Positions 8,432 through 17,442 of a stretch of DNA of 64,000 bases are shown here, piece by piece. The notes under the pieces were generated by a model. It made no database searches. It was not told the origin of the DNA and was given only the letters and a program-made list of their open reading frames with translations. Source of the DNA: Phocaeicola dorei (GTDB lineage Bacteria; Bacteroidota; Bacteroidia; Bacteroidales; Bacteroidaceae); NCBI RefSeq assembly GCF_013009555.1, contig NZ_CP046176.1, forward strand, positions 1,953,501-2,017,500, written 5' to 3'. A program made the position numbers and the translations under genes. Positions within the stretch are counted from its first letter, which is position 1; each line of letters starts with the position of its first letter.

Positions 8432-10369
8432 ATGAGGGGATTGGCAATCATATTCAGGTTTTTTATGCTATTAGTCCTGCTGCTTCCTGTGGTTGCTCTG
8501 TGTCCTGTGAAGGCGGAAACAACTCTGGAAGGGCCTATCCTTATTGTCACTTCTTATAACCCCGAAACTCGTAGTATTTCTGACAACCTGTCTGCTCTTA
8601 TGGATGAATACCGACAGCGTGGCGGCAAGTATACTCCGATCATAGAGAGTATGAACTGCAAGAATTTGTCCGAGGCTTATCTGTGGAAATCGCGTATGGC
8701 CTCCATCCTTGGTAAGTATAAAGGGAAAAACCGTCCGTCACTGGTTATATTGCTGGGGCAGGAGGCATGGTCGGCTTATATTTCACAAGACACGGAGATA
8801 GCTAAAAAGACTCCGTCCATCTGTGGTATGGTCAGTGTCAACGGACTGGTATTGCCTGATGATAGTATCGACACACGGGTATGGGAACCTGAAAGTAAGA
8901 ATATTTATACGGATTTCGGCGATTATAATATTGTTGCCGGTTATGTATATGAATATGATGTCGATAAAAACATAGAGTTGATGCGTCGCTTTTATCCTGA
9001 TATGCGCCGTGTGGCATTTATATCGGATAATACCTATGGCGGGCTGTCTATGCAAGCCTTGGTTAAAAAGGAGATGGAGAAGTACCCTGATTTAGAGACG
9101 ATTTGGCTGGACGGTCGTACGGAAACCTTTATGGAAGTGAGTGAAAGGATGCGCAGATTGCCTCAAAATACGTGTGTATTGTTGGGAACATGGCGTGTGG
9201 ACTGTACGGAGAGTTATGTTATTGGTAATACGACTTATATGCTGCGTGATGCGAATCCTACCCTGCCTGTGTTTACTATCGCATCTGTGGGATTGGGACA
9301 TTGGGCATTGGGAGGATATACTCCCGAATACCATGCGGTAGGAAAGAATATAGGCGCGGTTACTTATGATTTTTTGGATAAAGGAGATAGAGAAGGGGTG
9401 GACTTGGTGACTATTCCCGGAAACTATACTTTTGATATAAAGCGTTTGCATGAATTCAAATTGGATTCATTGAATCTTCCTCAGGGAGCGGTGTTGGTGA
9501 ACAAGACTCCTTCGCTTTATGAGCAGTATAAATATTGGGTCATAGGGGTTGTTTCGGCGTTCATGTTCCTGATAGTCTGTTTCTTGATAGCCATATATTA
9601 TATTATCCGTATCAACCACTTGAAACATCATCTAGAAGTGTCTGGCGAGGAGTTGTTGGTAGCCAAGGAGAAAGCGGAAGAATCCAACAGGCTGAAGACA
9701 GCTTTTCTGGCCAATATGAGCCACGAGATACGCACTCCGTTGAATGCTATTGTGGGATTTTCCAGCGTGTTGGTCAGTGATGATTCCTCTCCTGCCGAGA
9801 AGGCGCAGTATTGTGATATCATTCAGAAGAATTCCGATTTGTTGTTGCACCTCATAAATGATATTCTGGACATCTCGCGCATGGAATCCGGAAAAATAAA
9901 ATTCGTATGGGAGGAATGTGATGTAGTAGAGTTGTGTCAGACGGCTTTGTCTACAGCGGAGTATGGACGCAAGACCAGCGCTTTGTTTCTGTTCGAAACT
10001 CCTGTAGCTTCGCTGGTTATCAAGACGGATGCCCAGCGCCTGAAGCAAGTATTGATTAATTTGTTGTCCAATGCCGCTAAATTTACCCCGTCCGGTTCTA
10101 TTAAATTGGCGATTGCCATAGACAAACAGCATCAACAGTTGGAATTGTCTGTGTCGGATACCGGTTGCGGTATTCCGTCCGATAAGAGCGACAGGGTTTT
10201 TGAACGTTTCGAGAAATTGAATGAATATTCCCAAGGTACGGGGCTGGGATTGGCCATCAGCAGGCTGATAGTCGAGAATTTGGGAGGTAAGATATGGGTG
10301 GACAAGGATTATACCGAAGGCGCCCGGTTTGTATTCACGCATCCTTTAACTAAAAAAGAAAAAGAATAG
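8432..10369 (+). CDS. Membrane sensor histidine kinase with ABC-type periplasmic sensor domain
   Basis: 645 residues from ATG 8432. An N-terminal signal/anchor helix (RFFMLLVLLLPVVAL) precedes a ~330-residue extracytoplasmic domain that begins ILIVTSYNPETRSISDNL and resembles ABC-transporter substrate-binding sensors. A second transmembrane helix (WVIGVVSAFMFLIVCFLIAIYY) leads to HisKA with the H-box [20 protein letters not shown], then HATPase_c with N box (LINLLSNAAKF), G1 DTGCGIP and G2 GTGLGLAI. There is no receiver or DNA-binding domain, so a partner response regulator must be elsewhere. Four bases separate it from the nucleotidase gene. It shares layout with the hybrid sensor at 26770-29907. 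Ligand unknown. Confidence 0.88.
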   Translation: MRGLAIIFRFFMLLVLLLPVVALCPVKAETTLEGPILIVTSYNPETRSISDNLSALMDEYRQRGGKYTPIIESMNCKNLSEAYLWKSRMASILGKYKGKNRPSLVILLGQEAWSAYISQDTEIAKKTPSICGMVSVNGLVLPDDSIDTRVWEPESKNIYTDFGDYNIVAGYVYEYDVDKNIELMRRFYPDMRRVAFISDNTYGGLSMQALVKKEMEKYPDLETIWLDGRTETFMEVSERMRRLPQNTCVLLGTWRVDCTESYVIGNTTYMLRDANPTLPVFTIASVGLGHWALGGYTPEYHAVGKNIGAVTYDFLDKGDREGVDLVTIPGNYTFDIKRLHEFKLDSLNLPQGAVLVNKTPSLYEQYKYWVIGVVSAFMFLIVCFLIAIYYIIRINHLKHHLEVSGEELLVAKEKAEESNRLKTAFLANMSHEIRTPLNAIVGFSSVLVSDDSSPAEKAQYCDIIQKNSDLLLHLINDILDISRMESGKIKFVWEECDVVELCQTALSTAEYGRKTSALFLFETPVASLVIKTDAQRLKQVLINLLSNAAKFTPSGSIKLAIAIDKQHQQLELSVSDTGCGIPSDKSDRVFERFEKLNEYSQGTGLGLAISRLIVENLGGKIWVDKDYTEGARFVFTHPLTKKEKE

Positions 10370-10373
10370 AGAT

Positions 10374-12116
10374 ATGAAATATAGAATATGTATCAGCGCC
10401 CTGCTGTTGTGGGCGGGTATGCAGGTGTCTGCATCCAATAATCAGAAAGAAGTGGTTATCAAGATTATAGAAACCAGTGATGTGCACGGGAATTTCTTTC
10501 CGTATAACTTTATCGAACGGAAAGAATGGAGTGGAAGTCTTGCCCGTGTTCATTCCTTTGTGAAAGAGCAGCGTGAGAAATATGGGGATAATTGCCTGTT
10601 GATGGATAATGGGGATATCCTGCAAGGTCAGCCTACAGCTTACTATTATAATTTTATGGATACCGTGTCTACCCATGTGGCGGCGGATATGATGAATTAT
10701 ATGGGATGTGTGGTAGGCAATATGGGTAATCATGACGTAGAGACCGGGCATGCGGTGTACGACCGTTGGATAAAACAGTGCGATTTTCCGGTACTGGGGG
10801 CTAACATTATAGACAATGCCACCGGAAAACCTTATCTGAAACCCTACGAGGTGTTGGAGCGTGACGGAGTGAGGATAGCGGTTCTGGGTATGATTACTCC
10901 GGCCATTCCTTCATGGTTGCCGGAGAAGTTATGGAGTGGCCTGCATTTTGAGGAAATGGAGCCCTGCGCACGTAAGTGGGTGAAGATTATAAAGGAAAAA
11001 GAGAACCCCGATGTCATTGTGGGATTGTTTCATGCCGGAAAGTCGGGCAACGTGTTGGGACAGGTGGTGGAAGATGCCTCTATGGATGTTGCCAAACGGG
11101 TCCCGGGCTTTGATGTGGTGCTGATGGGGCACGACCATACAAGGGAATGTGTAAAGGTGCAGAATGTGGCAGGAGACAGTGTGTTGGTCATTGATCCGGC
11201 AAACAATGCCAATGTGGTTTCGGATGTGACCCTGACCGTAACAAAGAAAGACGGGAAAGTGGTGGCGAAGTCGGTGGAGGGCAGATTGGCGGATATGAAT
11301 AAGTATCCTGTCAGCCAGGAGTTTATGGATAAATTCGCTCCTCAATATAAGGCTGTAAATGACTTCGTATCCCGTAAAATCGGTACTATTTCACGTACCA
11401 TCACAGCGAAGGATGCTTATTTCGGTTCTTCTCCTTTCATAGACCTGATTCATCAGTTGCAATTGGAAATTTCGGGTGCTGAAGTGTCCTTCTGTGCTCC
11501 GTTGTCCTTCCGGGCAGAGATTAAAGAAGGAGACATCTATGTGAGTGATATGTTTAATTTGTACAAGTACGAGAACATGCTGTATGTGATGGAACTCTCG
11601 GGCAAGGAAATTAAAGATTTCCTGGAAATGGCATACGCCATCTGGACTAATCAGATGAAGAGTCCCGAGGACCACCTGATGCTTTTCAAGGAGCCGGTAG
11701 AGGAGGGAAAGCGTGCTAATTTCAAGAATTTCAGCTTTAACTTTGATTCTGCCGCAGGTATTAATTATACGGTGGACGTGACCAAGCCGGCAGGAGAGAA
11801 AATCACGATTCAAAGCATGTCGGACGGGACTCCCTTCAGTATGGATAAGGTTTATAAAGTGGCTTTGAATTCTTACCGTGGGAACGGTGGCGGAGATTTA
11901 TTGACCCTTGGAGCAGGAATTTCCAAGGAAGATTTGGCAAAACGTATTATTTTTGCAACCGATAAGGATTTGCGTTATTATCTGATGCAATATATTGAGC
12001 AGGAAAAAGTGCTGCATCCTCATGCCATGCACCAGTGGAAGTTTATTCCGGAGGAATGGACTGTGCCTGCCGCAAAAAAAGACTATCAATTGCTGTTTGG
12101 CGAGGAAAAGAAATAA
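10374..12116 (+). CDS. Secreted 5'-nucleotidase / 2',3'-cyclic phosphodiesterase family metallophosphatase
   Basis: 580 residues with a signal peptide (MKYRICISALLLWAGMQVSA). Metallophosphatase motifs occur in order: SDVHGNFFP near residue 38, NGDILQGQ near 81, GNMGNHDVETG near 115, FHAGKSG near 222 and GHDHTRE near 252. The C-terminal 5'-nucleotidase domain follows from about 335 with YKYENMLYVMELSGKEIKDFLE and NSYRGNGGGDLL. Likely releases phosphate and nucleosides from nucleotides in the periplasm. Probable operon with the upstream kinase. Confidence 0.9.
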   Translation: MKYRICISALLLWAGMQVSASNNQKEVVIKIIETSDVHGNFFPYNFIERKEWSGSLARVHSFVKEQREKYGDNCLLMDNGDILQGQPTAYYYNFMDTVSTHVAADMMNYMGCVVGNMGNHDVETGHAVYDRWIKQCDFPVLGANIIDNATGKPYLKPYEVLERDGVRIAVLGMITPAIPSWLPEKLWSGLHFEEMEPCARKWVKIIKEKENPDVIVGLFHAGKSGNVLGQVVEDASMDVAKRVPGFDVVLMGHDHTRECVKVQNVAGDSVLVIDPANNANVVSDVTLTVTKKDGKVVAKSVEGRLADMNKYPVSQEFMDKFAPQYKAVNDFVSRKIGTISRTITAKDAYFGSSPFIDLIHQLQLEISGAEVSFCAPLSFRAEIKEGDIYVSDMFNLYKYENMLYVMELSGKEIKDFLEMAYAIWTNQMKSPEDHLMLFKEPVEEGKRANFKNFSFNFDSAAGINYTVDVTKPAGEKITIQSMSDGTPFSMDKVYKVALNSYRGNGGGDLLTLGAGISKEDLAKRIIFATDKDLRYYLMQYIEQEKVLHPHAMHQWKFIPEEWTVPAAKKDYQLLFGEEKK

Positions 12117-12119
12117 TAG

Positions 12120-12458
12120 TTGAGCAAGAGAAGGTACATAATAGCCCCGTTATTACTGCTGACGCTGTTTTTAACGTATCAGGTAAGCATCACCTTGTTT
12201 ACCCACGTTCATATTGTGAACGGGGTGATGATTGTGCACTCTCATCCTTCGTCCGGCAAACACCATACGCATACCACAGGACAGGTTATTTCTATTGCTC
12301 ATCTGAGCACTATTCATACTTTGGAGGCCGAGGTTCAGGCCGAGATGACTGTATTCCGTCCTTTGTTGTATGTTTTGGAATATAAGATAAATACTTTCCG
12401 CGCGAAAGCGCTTTGCGCGCAATGTATCCATTTGCGCGCTCCTCCTTTTCATTGCTGA
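12120..12458 (+). CDS. His-rich small membrane protein of unknown function
   Basis: 112 residues from a TTG start 3 bases after the nucleotidase stop; AGGAAAAG upstream is a plausible ribosome site. One N-terminal hydrophobic helix (IIAPLLLLTLFLTYQVSITLF) is followed by a histidine-dense stretch (HVHIVNGVMIVHSHP, then GKHHTHTTG), and a CAQC pair lies near the C-terminus. This looks like a metal-binding periplasmic-facing segment. It lies just before a TonB-dependent receptor, suggesting a shared role in acquiring or sensing a metal or metal complex. No family recognised with certainty. Confidence 0.7.
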   Translation: MSKRRYIIAPLLLLTLFLTYQVSITLFTHVHIVNGVMIVHSHPSSGKHHTHTTGQVISIAHLSTIHTLEAEVQAEMTVFRPLLYVLEYKINTFRAKALCAQCIHLRAPPFHC

Positions 12459-12589
12459 AACAAAGGTATATCTGTTGATGGAATACATTCGGGCAATCCC
12501 TTTAACAGATGGGAATGTGTTTTTGCCATAGGGCTACACACATTCTTTATTGAATAAACCGAAACATTTTAGTAATAGAAAAAAAATAG

Positions 12590-14923
12590 ATGAAACAATA
12601 TATTCTGTTACTCGTGCTCATGGTGATGAGTGCGGGTATCAATGCGTATGCAGAAGATGTAAATCCTGTGAAGGAAGGCAATGTGATTTCAGGTCATGTA
12701 GTGGAAAAAGGCACGGAGAACAGCCTTCCGTATGCTGCCATATTGATTGTGGAAACCGGGCAGGGTACGGTGAGTAACGAGGACGGTGAGTTCCGTTTCA
12801 AGAAGGTTCCGGCAGGAAAGTACACATTGAGGGTTCAGCTACTGGGCTATGAGACACAGGAAAAGAAAGTGACCGTCAGTAACGACTTCACGGTAGATGT
12901 TCATTTTTTGATGAGTGATGAAAGTATTATGACGGACGAGGTGGTTGTATCGGCCAATCGCAATGAGACAAGTCGCAAGGTGGCTCCGGTGGTAGTCAAT
13001 GTGATGAATGCCAAGCTGTTCGAATCGGTGAACTCTACCGATTTGGCTAAATCCTTGAATTACCAGTCGGGGCTGCGTGTGGAGAACAACTGCCAGAACT
13101 GCGGCTTCCCTCAAGTACGTATCAATGGGCTGGAAGGACCTTATTCGCAAATTCTTATCAATAGCCGTCCGGTAGTCAGTGCTCTGTCCGGTGTATATGG
13201 CTTGGAGCAGATTCCGGTGAATATGATAGAGCGTGTAGAGGTTGTCCGCGGAGGAGGGTCGGCCTTGTTTGGTGCTAATGCAGTGGGCGGAACCATCAAT
13301 ATCATCACGAAAGACCCCATCAACAATTCATTTCAAGTTTCTTCAACAATGTCCAATATGAACGGCAAGGTGTGGGAACAGTATATGGGAGCCAACGCCT
13401 CTTTGGTGTCAAAAGACAATACATATGGCATCGCTTTGTATCAGTCTTATCGGAACCGTAATCCGTATGATGCGGACGGGGACGGTTTCTCGGAGTTGGG
13501 AAAGCTGAACATGAATACGTTCGGGCTGCGTACCTATTACCGTCCTACGCAGTTCAGCCGTATCAGTCTGGAATATCATACCACGAATGAGTTCCGTCGC
13601 GGAGGGAATAAATTTGATTTGCAGCCGCACGAAACGGATATCACCGAACAGACTAAGCATGTCATCAATAGTGGCGGATTGAGTTATGATCTGTTTTGGA
13701 AAGAATACAAGCATAAGCTTTCTTTCTATTCTTCCATCCAGCATACCGACCGTAACAGTTATTATGGTGCGCAACAGGATGCGAATGCATACGGAAAGAC
13801 GAAAGACCTGACTTGGGTGGCAGGTGGCATGTATGTGGGTAATTTTGAGAAAGTTTTATTCTCTCCTGCTACTTTTACCGCCGGGTTGGAGTATCAGAAC
13901 AACTCCCTGCACGATGTTATGACCGGTTATCACCGTGATATGAAACAGGATGTGCGTATTGCCAGCGCTTTTGTGCAGAACGAATGGAAAATGAATCAGT
14001 TTGTATTCCTGGCCGGGTTCCGTCTGGATGACCATAACCTGATTGACAATCCTATCTTCAGCCCCCGTCTGAACCTGCTCTACAAACCGAGTGACAAACT
14101 ACAGGCACGTATTACCTGGTCTACCGGTTTCCGTGCGCCGCAGGCATACGATGAGGATTTGCATGTTACCGCAGTAGGAGGTGAGGGCGTGCTTATCAAG
14201 TTGGCGGAAGGGCTGAAACCGGAGCATTCCAACAGCATCAGCGGCTCCATTGACTGGACGGCGAATATCGGTCATTTCCAGACCAATTTGTTATTGGAAG
14301 GGTTCTATACCGGATTGGATGACGTGTTTGTTCTGGAGGATATGGGCCATGACGAGAACGGTAACAAGGTGAAGGAGCGTCGCAACGGTAACGGGGCACG
14401 TGTGTATGGCGTGAATCTGGACGGAAAGATTGCACATGGACGTGATGCGGCTTTACAGGTGGGCTTCACGGTGCAGCGCAGCGAATATACCGAGCTGGAG
14501 GCATGGAGTGAGAATCCTGAGGTAGCGCCGGTGAAGCGGATGCCCCGTACTCCTGACTATTACGGTTATTTCACATTGACATCTGCTCCGTTCAAGAATT
14601 TCGACTGCTCCTTGTCCGGTGTGTACACAGGCCGGATGCATGTGCCGCATTTCGCACCGACAGAGTTGCCCGAGGAATATATAGGACAATATATCGCTAA
14701 AGATGAAATGGTGCATACTCCTGATTTCTTTGATTTGAATGTGAAACTGAATTACACATTTGTATTGAATGACCATATCAAATTGCAGTTAAACGGTGGA
14801 GTACAGAATATTTTTAATGCTTTCCAAAAGGATTTGGACAAAGGTGGTTATCGTGACTCGGGTTATTTTTATGGGCCTACACAGCCTAGAACGTATTTTG
14901 TGGGGATCAAGATTACGAATTGA
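12590..14923 (+). CDS. TonB-dependent outer-membrane receptor with carboxypeptidase-regulatory-like N-terminus
   Basis: 777 residues: signal peptide (1-21), a CarboxypepD_reg-like beta domain (about 32-110, ISGHVVEKGTENSLPYAAI to LLGYETQEKKV), plug (about 120-235, with IERVEVVRGGGSALFGANAVGGTINII), then a 22-strand barrel. The last residues TYFVGIKITN fit an outer-membrane C-terminal strand, though it does not end in an aromatic. The plug carries an unusual NCQNCGFPQVRINGLEGPYSQ stretch with two cysteines. No SusD partner follows. The upstream His-rich protein hints at a metal or metallo-cofactor substrate; that is inference. Confidence 0.9.
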   Translation: MKQYILLLVLMVMSAGINAYAEDVNPVKEGNVISGHVVEKGTENSLPYAAILIVETGQGTVSNEDGEFRFKKVPAGKYTLRVQLLGYETQEKKVTVSNDFTVDVHFLMSDESIMTDEVVVSANRNETSRKVAPVVVNVMNAKLFESVNSTDLAKSLNYQSGLRVENNCQNCGFPQVRINGLEGPYSQILINSRPVVSALSGVYGLEQIPVNMIERVEVVRGGGSALFGANAVGGTINIITKDPINNSFQVSSTMSNMNGKVWEQYMGANASLVSKDNTYGIALYQSYRNRNPYDADGDGFSELGKLNMNTFGLRTYYRPTQFSRISLEYHTTNEFRRGGNKFDLQPHETDITEQTKHVINSGGLSYDLFWKEYKHKLSFYSSIQHTDRNSYYGAQQDANAYGKTKDLTWVAGGMYVGNFEKVLFSPATFTAGLEYQNNSLHDVMTGYHRDMKQDVRIASAFVQNEWKMNQFVFLAGFRLDDHNLIDNPIFSPRLNLLYKPSDKLQARITWSTGFRAPQAYDEDLHVTAVGGEGVLIKLAEGLKPEHSNSISGSIDWTANIGHFQTNLLLEGFYTGLDDVFVLEDMGHDENGNKVKERRNGNGARVYGVNLDGKIAHGRDAALQVGFTVQRSEYTELEAWSENPEVAPVKRMPRTPDYYGYFTLTSAPFKNFDCSLSGVYTGRMHVPHFAPTELPEEYIGQYIAKDEMVHTPDFFDLNVKLNYTFVLNDHIKLQLNGGVQNIFNAFQKDLDKGGYRDSGYFYGPTQPRTYFVGIKITN

Positions 14924-14925
14924 AT

Positions 14926-15021
14926 AATCTGCTGATTTGTCAATGTGCTAATATGTCAATGGGGTACGCTTTGTTCCGCATGGCACATTAGCACATTGTC
15001 ACATTGACAAATTAACAGATT
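14926..15021. repeat. REP-like palindromic intergenic element
   Basis: 22-base arms at 14926-14947 and 15000-15021 match at 20 of 22 positions when one is complemented, enclosing a core with TTGTTCCGCATGG and CACATTAGC. Related cores occur at 35038, 38597 and 56941. It lies between convergent genes and could end both transcripts. The right arm supplies the last codons of the radical SAM gene on the minus strand. Confidence 0.65.
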
Positions 15022-17123
15022 GATTTATTACCAACTACTGACAAGTGACTATACTTTTCTGTAATCCGGAATCCCGGATCGGGATAATTATATAAGGGAA
15101 AGCGGTGTTCTGTTTCTCCTTCCATATATTTCCACAGACTGGCATATTCTTCTTTCTTCTCGCCCATTTCCTGCAATTGCAGCATATATTGCCAGATAGA
15201 CTTGTTTTCCTTGATGTATATTTTTTCCATCTGATGAATAATCGGACTATGCTGGCGGGTTGGGTCATGGTCAAATTCCAGTATCCGTTTTCCCTCTTTT
15301 GTCATACCGATAGTTACGAAAGTCATGCTCTTGCCTATACCCGGCAGGTTCAGTACGCTGCGGTCTGTTGCTACGAAAGGAATCTGATGGAAGGTGCAGA
15401 AACGCTGTACGGCTGCCGCACGGTCTTTACAGTTTCTCAACAGGTTCAAAAACTCCTTTTCTTGCTCTGCGGAAAGTTTTCCCCATCTTTTTTCCTCTTC
15501 TTTCTCCTGTAAGGAACGGCTGTTCGGTGTGAATACCGCATAGTTCTCTTCAAAACCTTTTACCGAGAAAGTGTAGTAACACAATACACCCAATCCGTTC
15601 AATACTTTGCGCAGCTTGGCGGTATGTCCGCGACGGGAAGCCGCCACATTATATACTAGCTGGTTGGTGATAGTCCACCCGGCTGCCAGTATCTTGCGGA
15701 TAGCTTCACGCGCTTCGGGTGTTACTTCCAGTGGAGTCTGGAAATGCGTTTGAATCAGAAATTGTCTGACCCCTACGGCAGATGCCTTTTCTTTGAACTC
15801 ACGTAAGATATCCAATAGTTCGTCATTGATTCGCATGGGCAGATATACCGGGAGCCGGCTGCCCAGGCGTACTCGTTGCAGTTCCGCATATTTCTCTCCT
15901 TCGGCGCGGTGCAGGTTTGCGTTTCGTTTGCGGACAGCCATTTTGTAGACGGCTTCCAATATATTGCGCAAGGTCTTGTTCTGGCTCATCAATGCATCGC
16001 CTCCCGTAATCAGGATATCCCTGAGCTGAGTGTCGTTCTCGAAATATTCCATCAGTTTTCTCAACCTCTTGTCCCAGCTCTCTTTCGGTTTCAATTCCTC
16101 GAAGTTGAAGTTCAGACGTTCACTTTGGAAGTCGTACATGCGCTGGCAGGATGCACACAGGCCGCCGCATGCACGTCCCATCGAGTCGGGGATAAGAATG
16201 GCCACATCGGGATAACGGCGGTGAATGTTGTGTCCGTCCGGCAGCAGCCATCCTGCAGCGTTAGGCTTTCCGTCCTCCACAGCATCTTCTTTTTCCCATG
16301 CGTGGATGTTACCGTATGTTTCCACCAGTTGGGGAGAGTACAGAATATAGCTTCGTATGGCTGTATCATCATATCCTTTCCCCGTAGGATTCAACAAAGA
16401 CAGATAGTAAGGGGTGATAAAGACAGGCATTCCTTTCTTGCGTGCTTTGTGATAAAGCTGCAAGGTCTCTTCGGATAGGGAGTTGCCTAGCATTCGGTTC
16501 AGTTCGGTAGGGCTTTTTATGGCCATTGCCAGATGAAAACGGGCTTCGTTCCACCATTGGCAGACCAGCTGGCGTTTGTCCTCTTCCGTGCTTCCTTCGG
16601 GAAAAAGATAGCGGCTGGAGGGCGTGTGTCTGTTTTCTATTTTCTGGATAAGAAGGGAGATAATACGCTCTTTGTTTTGTCGGCGGATAGCCCGGACATC
16701 CTCATTCAGTCCGCTGGGCCAGCGTTTCATCCATTGTTGCACTTGTTTTTCATCAGGTAGTTCCTCCTCTTCGTGATAAAGCCGGTCAAACTGGTGATAC
16801 AGGTCAATCCATAAATCAACGGAAATCTCTTCATTGATGATACTATTCGTTAAAAACTTCCAAAGCAGTGAGATGGTTTCTATTTTAATCTCCTGTTCTG
16901 TAGAGGCTTCGTAAATGGTTTTTCCATCGTTATCTATCAGTCTTTTAATTTGCCTTGCGGCAGCAGGATTGTAAATAGGACCAGATAATAGATAATCGTT
17001 CAGCTTGTTTTTGAAAGCTGTTTCATCCTGGCTTTCTGAAGCCAATGAAGTGAGTTGGGTTAATCGGGTTTCGAATAGTGTTTTAATGCCATGGGTGGAT
17101 AACATCTTATTCTTTTGTTTCAT
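15012..17123 (-). CDS. Large KamA-family radical SAM protein (lysine 2,3-aminomutase-like)
   Basis: 703 residues from ATG 17123; a TTG two codons earlier is less likely. The radical SAM cluster motif CGGLCASC (CX3CX2C, about residues 319-326) matches the KamA family. The downstream core (DILITGGDALMSQNKTLRNIL, then LGSRLPVYLPMRI and the FLIQTHFQTPLEVTPEA segment) corresponds to lysine 2,3-aminomutase, which has roughly 420 residues. This protein carries about 200 extra N-terminal residues with no recognised domain and a long C-terminal tail. Reaction could be an aminomutase or another rearrangement; substrate unknown. Monocistronic. Confidence 0.8.
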   Translation of the reverse strand: MKQKNKMLSTHGIKTLFETRLTQLTSLASESQDETAFKNKLNDYLLSGPIYNPAAARQIKRLIDNDGKTIYEASTEQEIKIETISLLWKFLTNSIINEEISVDLWIDLYHQFDRLYHEEEELPDEKQVQQWMKRWPSGLNEDVRAIRRQNKERIISLLIQKIENRHTPSSRYLFPEGSTEEDKRQLVCQWWNEARFHLAMAIKSPTELNRMLGNSLSEETLQLYHKARKKGMPVFITPYYLSLLNPTGKGYDDTAIRSYILYSPQLVETYGNIHAWEKEDAVEDGKPNAAGWLLPDGHNIHRRYPDVAILIPDSMGRACGGLCASCQRMYDFQSERLNFNFEELKPKESWDKRLRKLMEYFENDTQLRDILITGGDALMSQNKTLRNILEAVYKMAVRKRNANLHRAEGEKYAELQRVRLGSRLPVYLPMRINDELLDILREFKEKASAVGVRQFLIQTHFQTPLEVTPEAREAIRKILAAGWTITNQLVYNVAASRRGHTAKLRKVLNGLGVLCYYTFSVKGFEENYAVFTPNSRSLQEKEEEKRWGKLSAEQEKEFLNLLRNCKDRAAAVQRFCTFHQIPFVATDRSVLNLPGIGKSMTFVTIGMTKEGKRILEFDHDPTRQHSPIIHQMEKIYIKENKSIWQYMLQLQEMGEKKEEYASLWKYMEGETEHRFPLYNYPDPGFRITEKYSHLSVVGNKSIC

Positions 17124-17129
17124 AAGCAA

Positions 17130-17442
17130 ACGGTTGTTAAAAAAGTGAATACTATAAATAACATATTTCTCGTAGAAAAGTTATCAAACTGTTAACTTCA
17201 TGCTGCTAAGATAGTAAAAAAGCTTCTTTTATGCAAATTCCTTAACAAAAAGACGTTTTTTATAAATAGCATTATTTTATAGAGTACATTTGCTTTGTGC
17301 TTTCGTCTTTTTTTAAAGCCCGGAGCTTTTATCGGGAAACGAAGAAATTCGTAATTTTGTAGAGCTTTGCTTGTTTGCAGGCCAATCAAGCTGAAGAGAA
17401 ACCTCATTTTAATAGATGGAAAAACAACATAGAAGTAAATAA
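17130..17442. promoter_or_regulatory. Intergenic region with a -7 box for the pectin operon
   Basis: Divergent spacer between the radical SAM gene and the pectin operon. TAATTTTG at 17352-17359 on the plus strand is a plausible -7 element, giving a leader of about 75 nt before ATG 17443; a T-rich tract (17326-17329) sits at -33 distance. Nothing else was recognised; a 69-residue minus-strand frame here lacks support. Confidence 0.45.
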
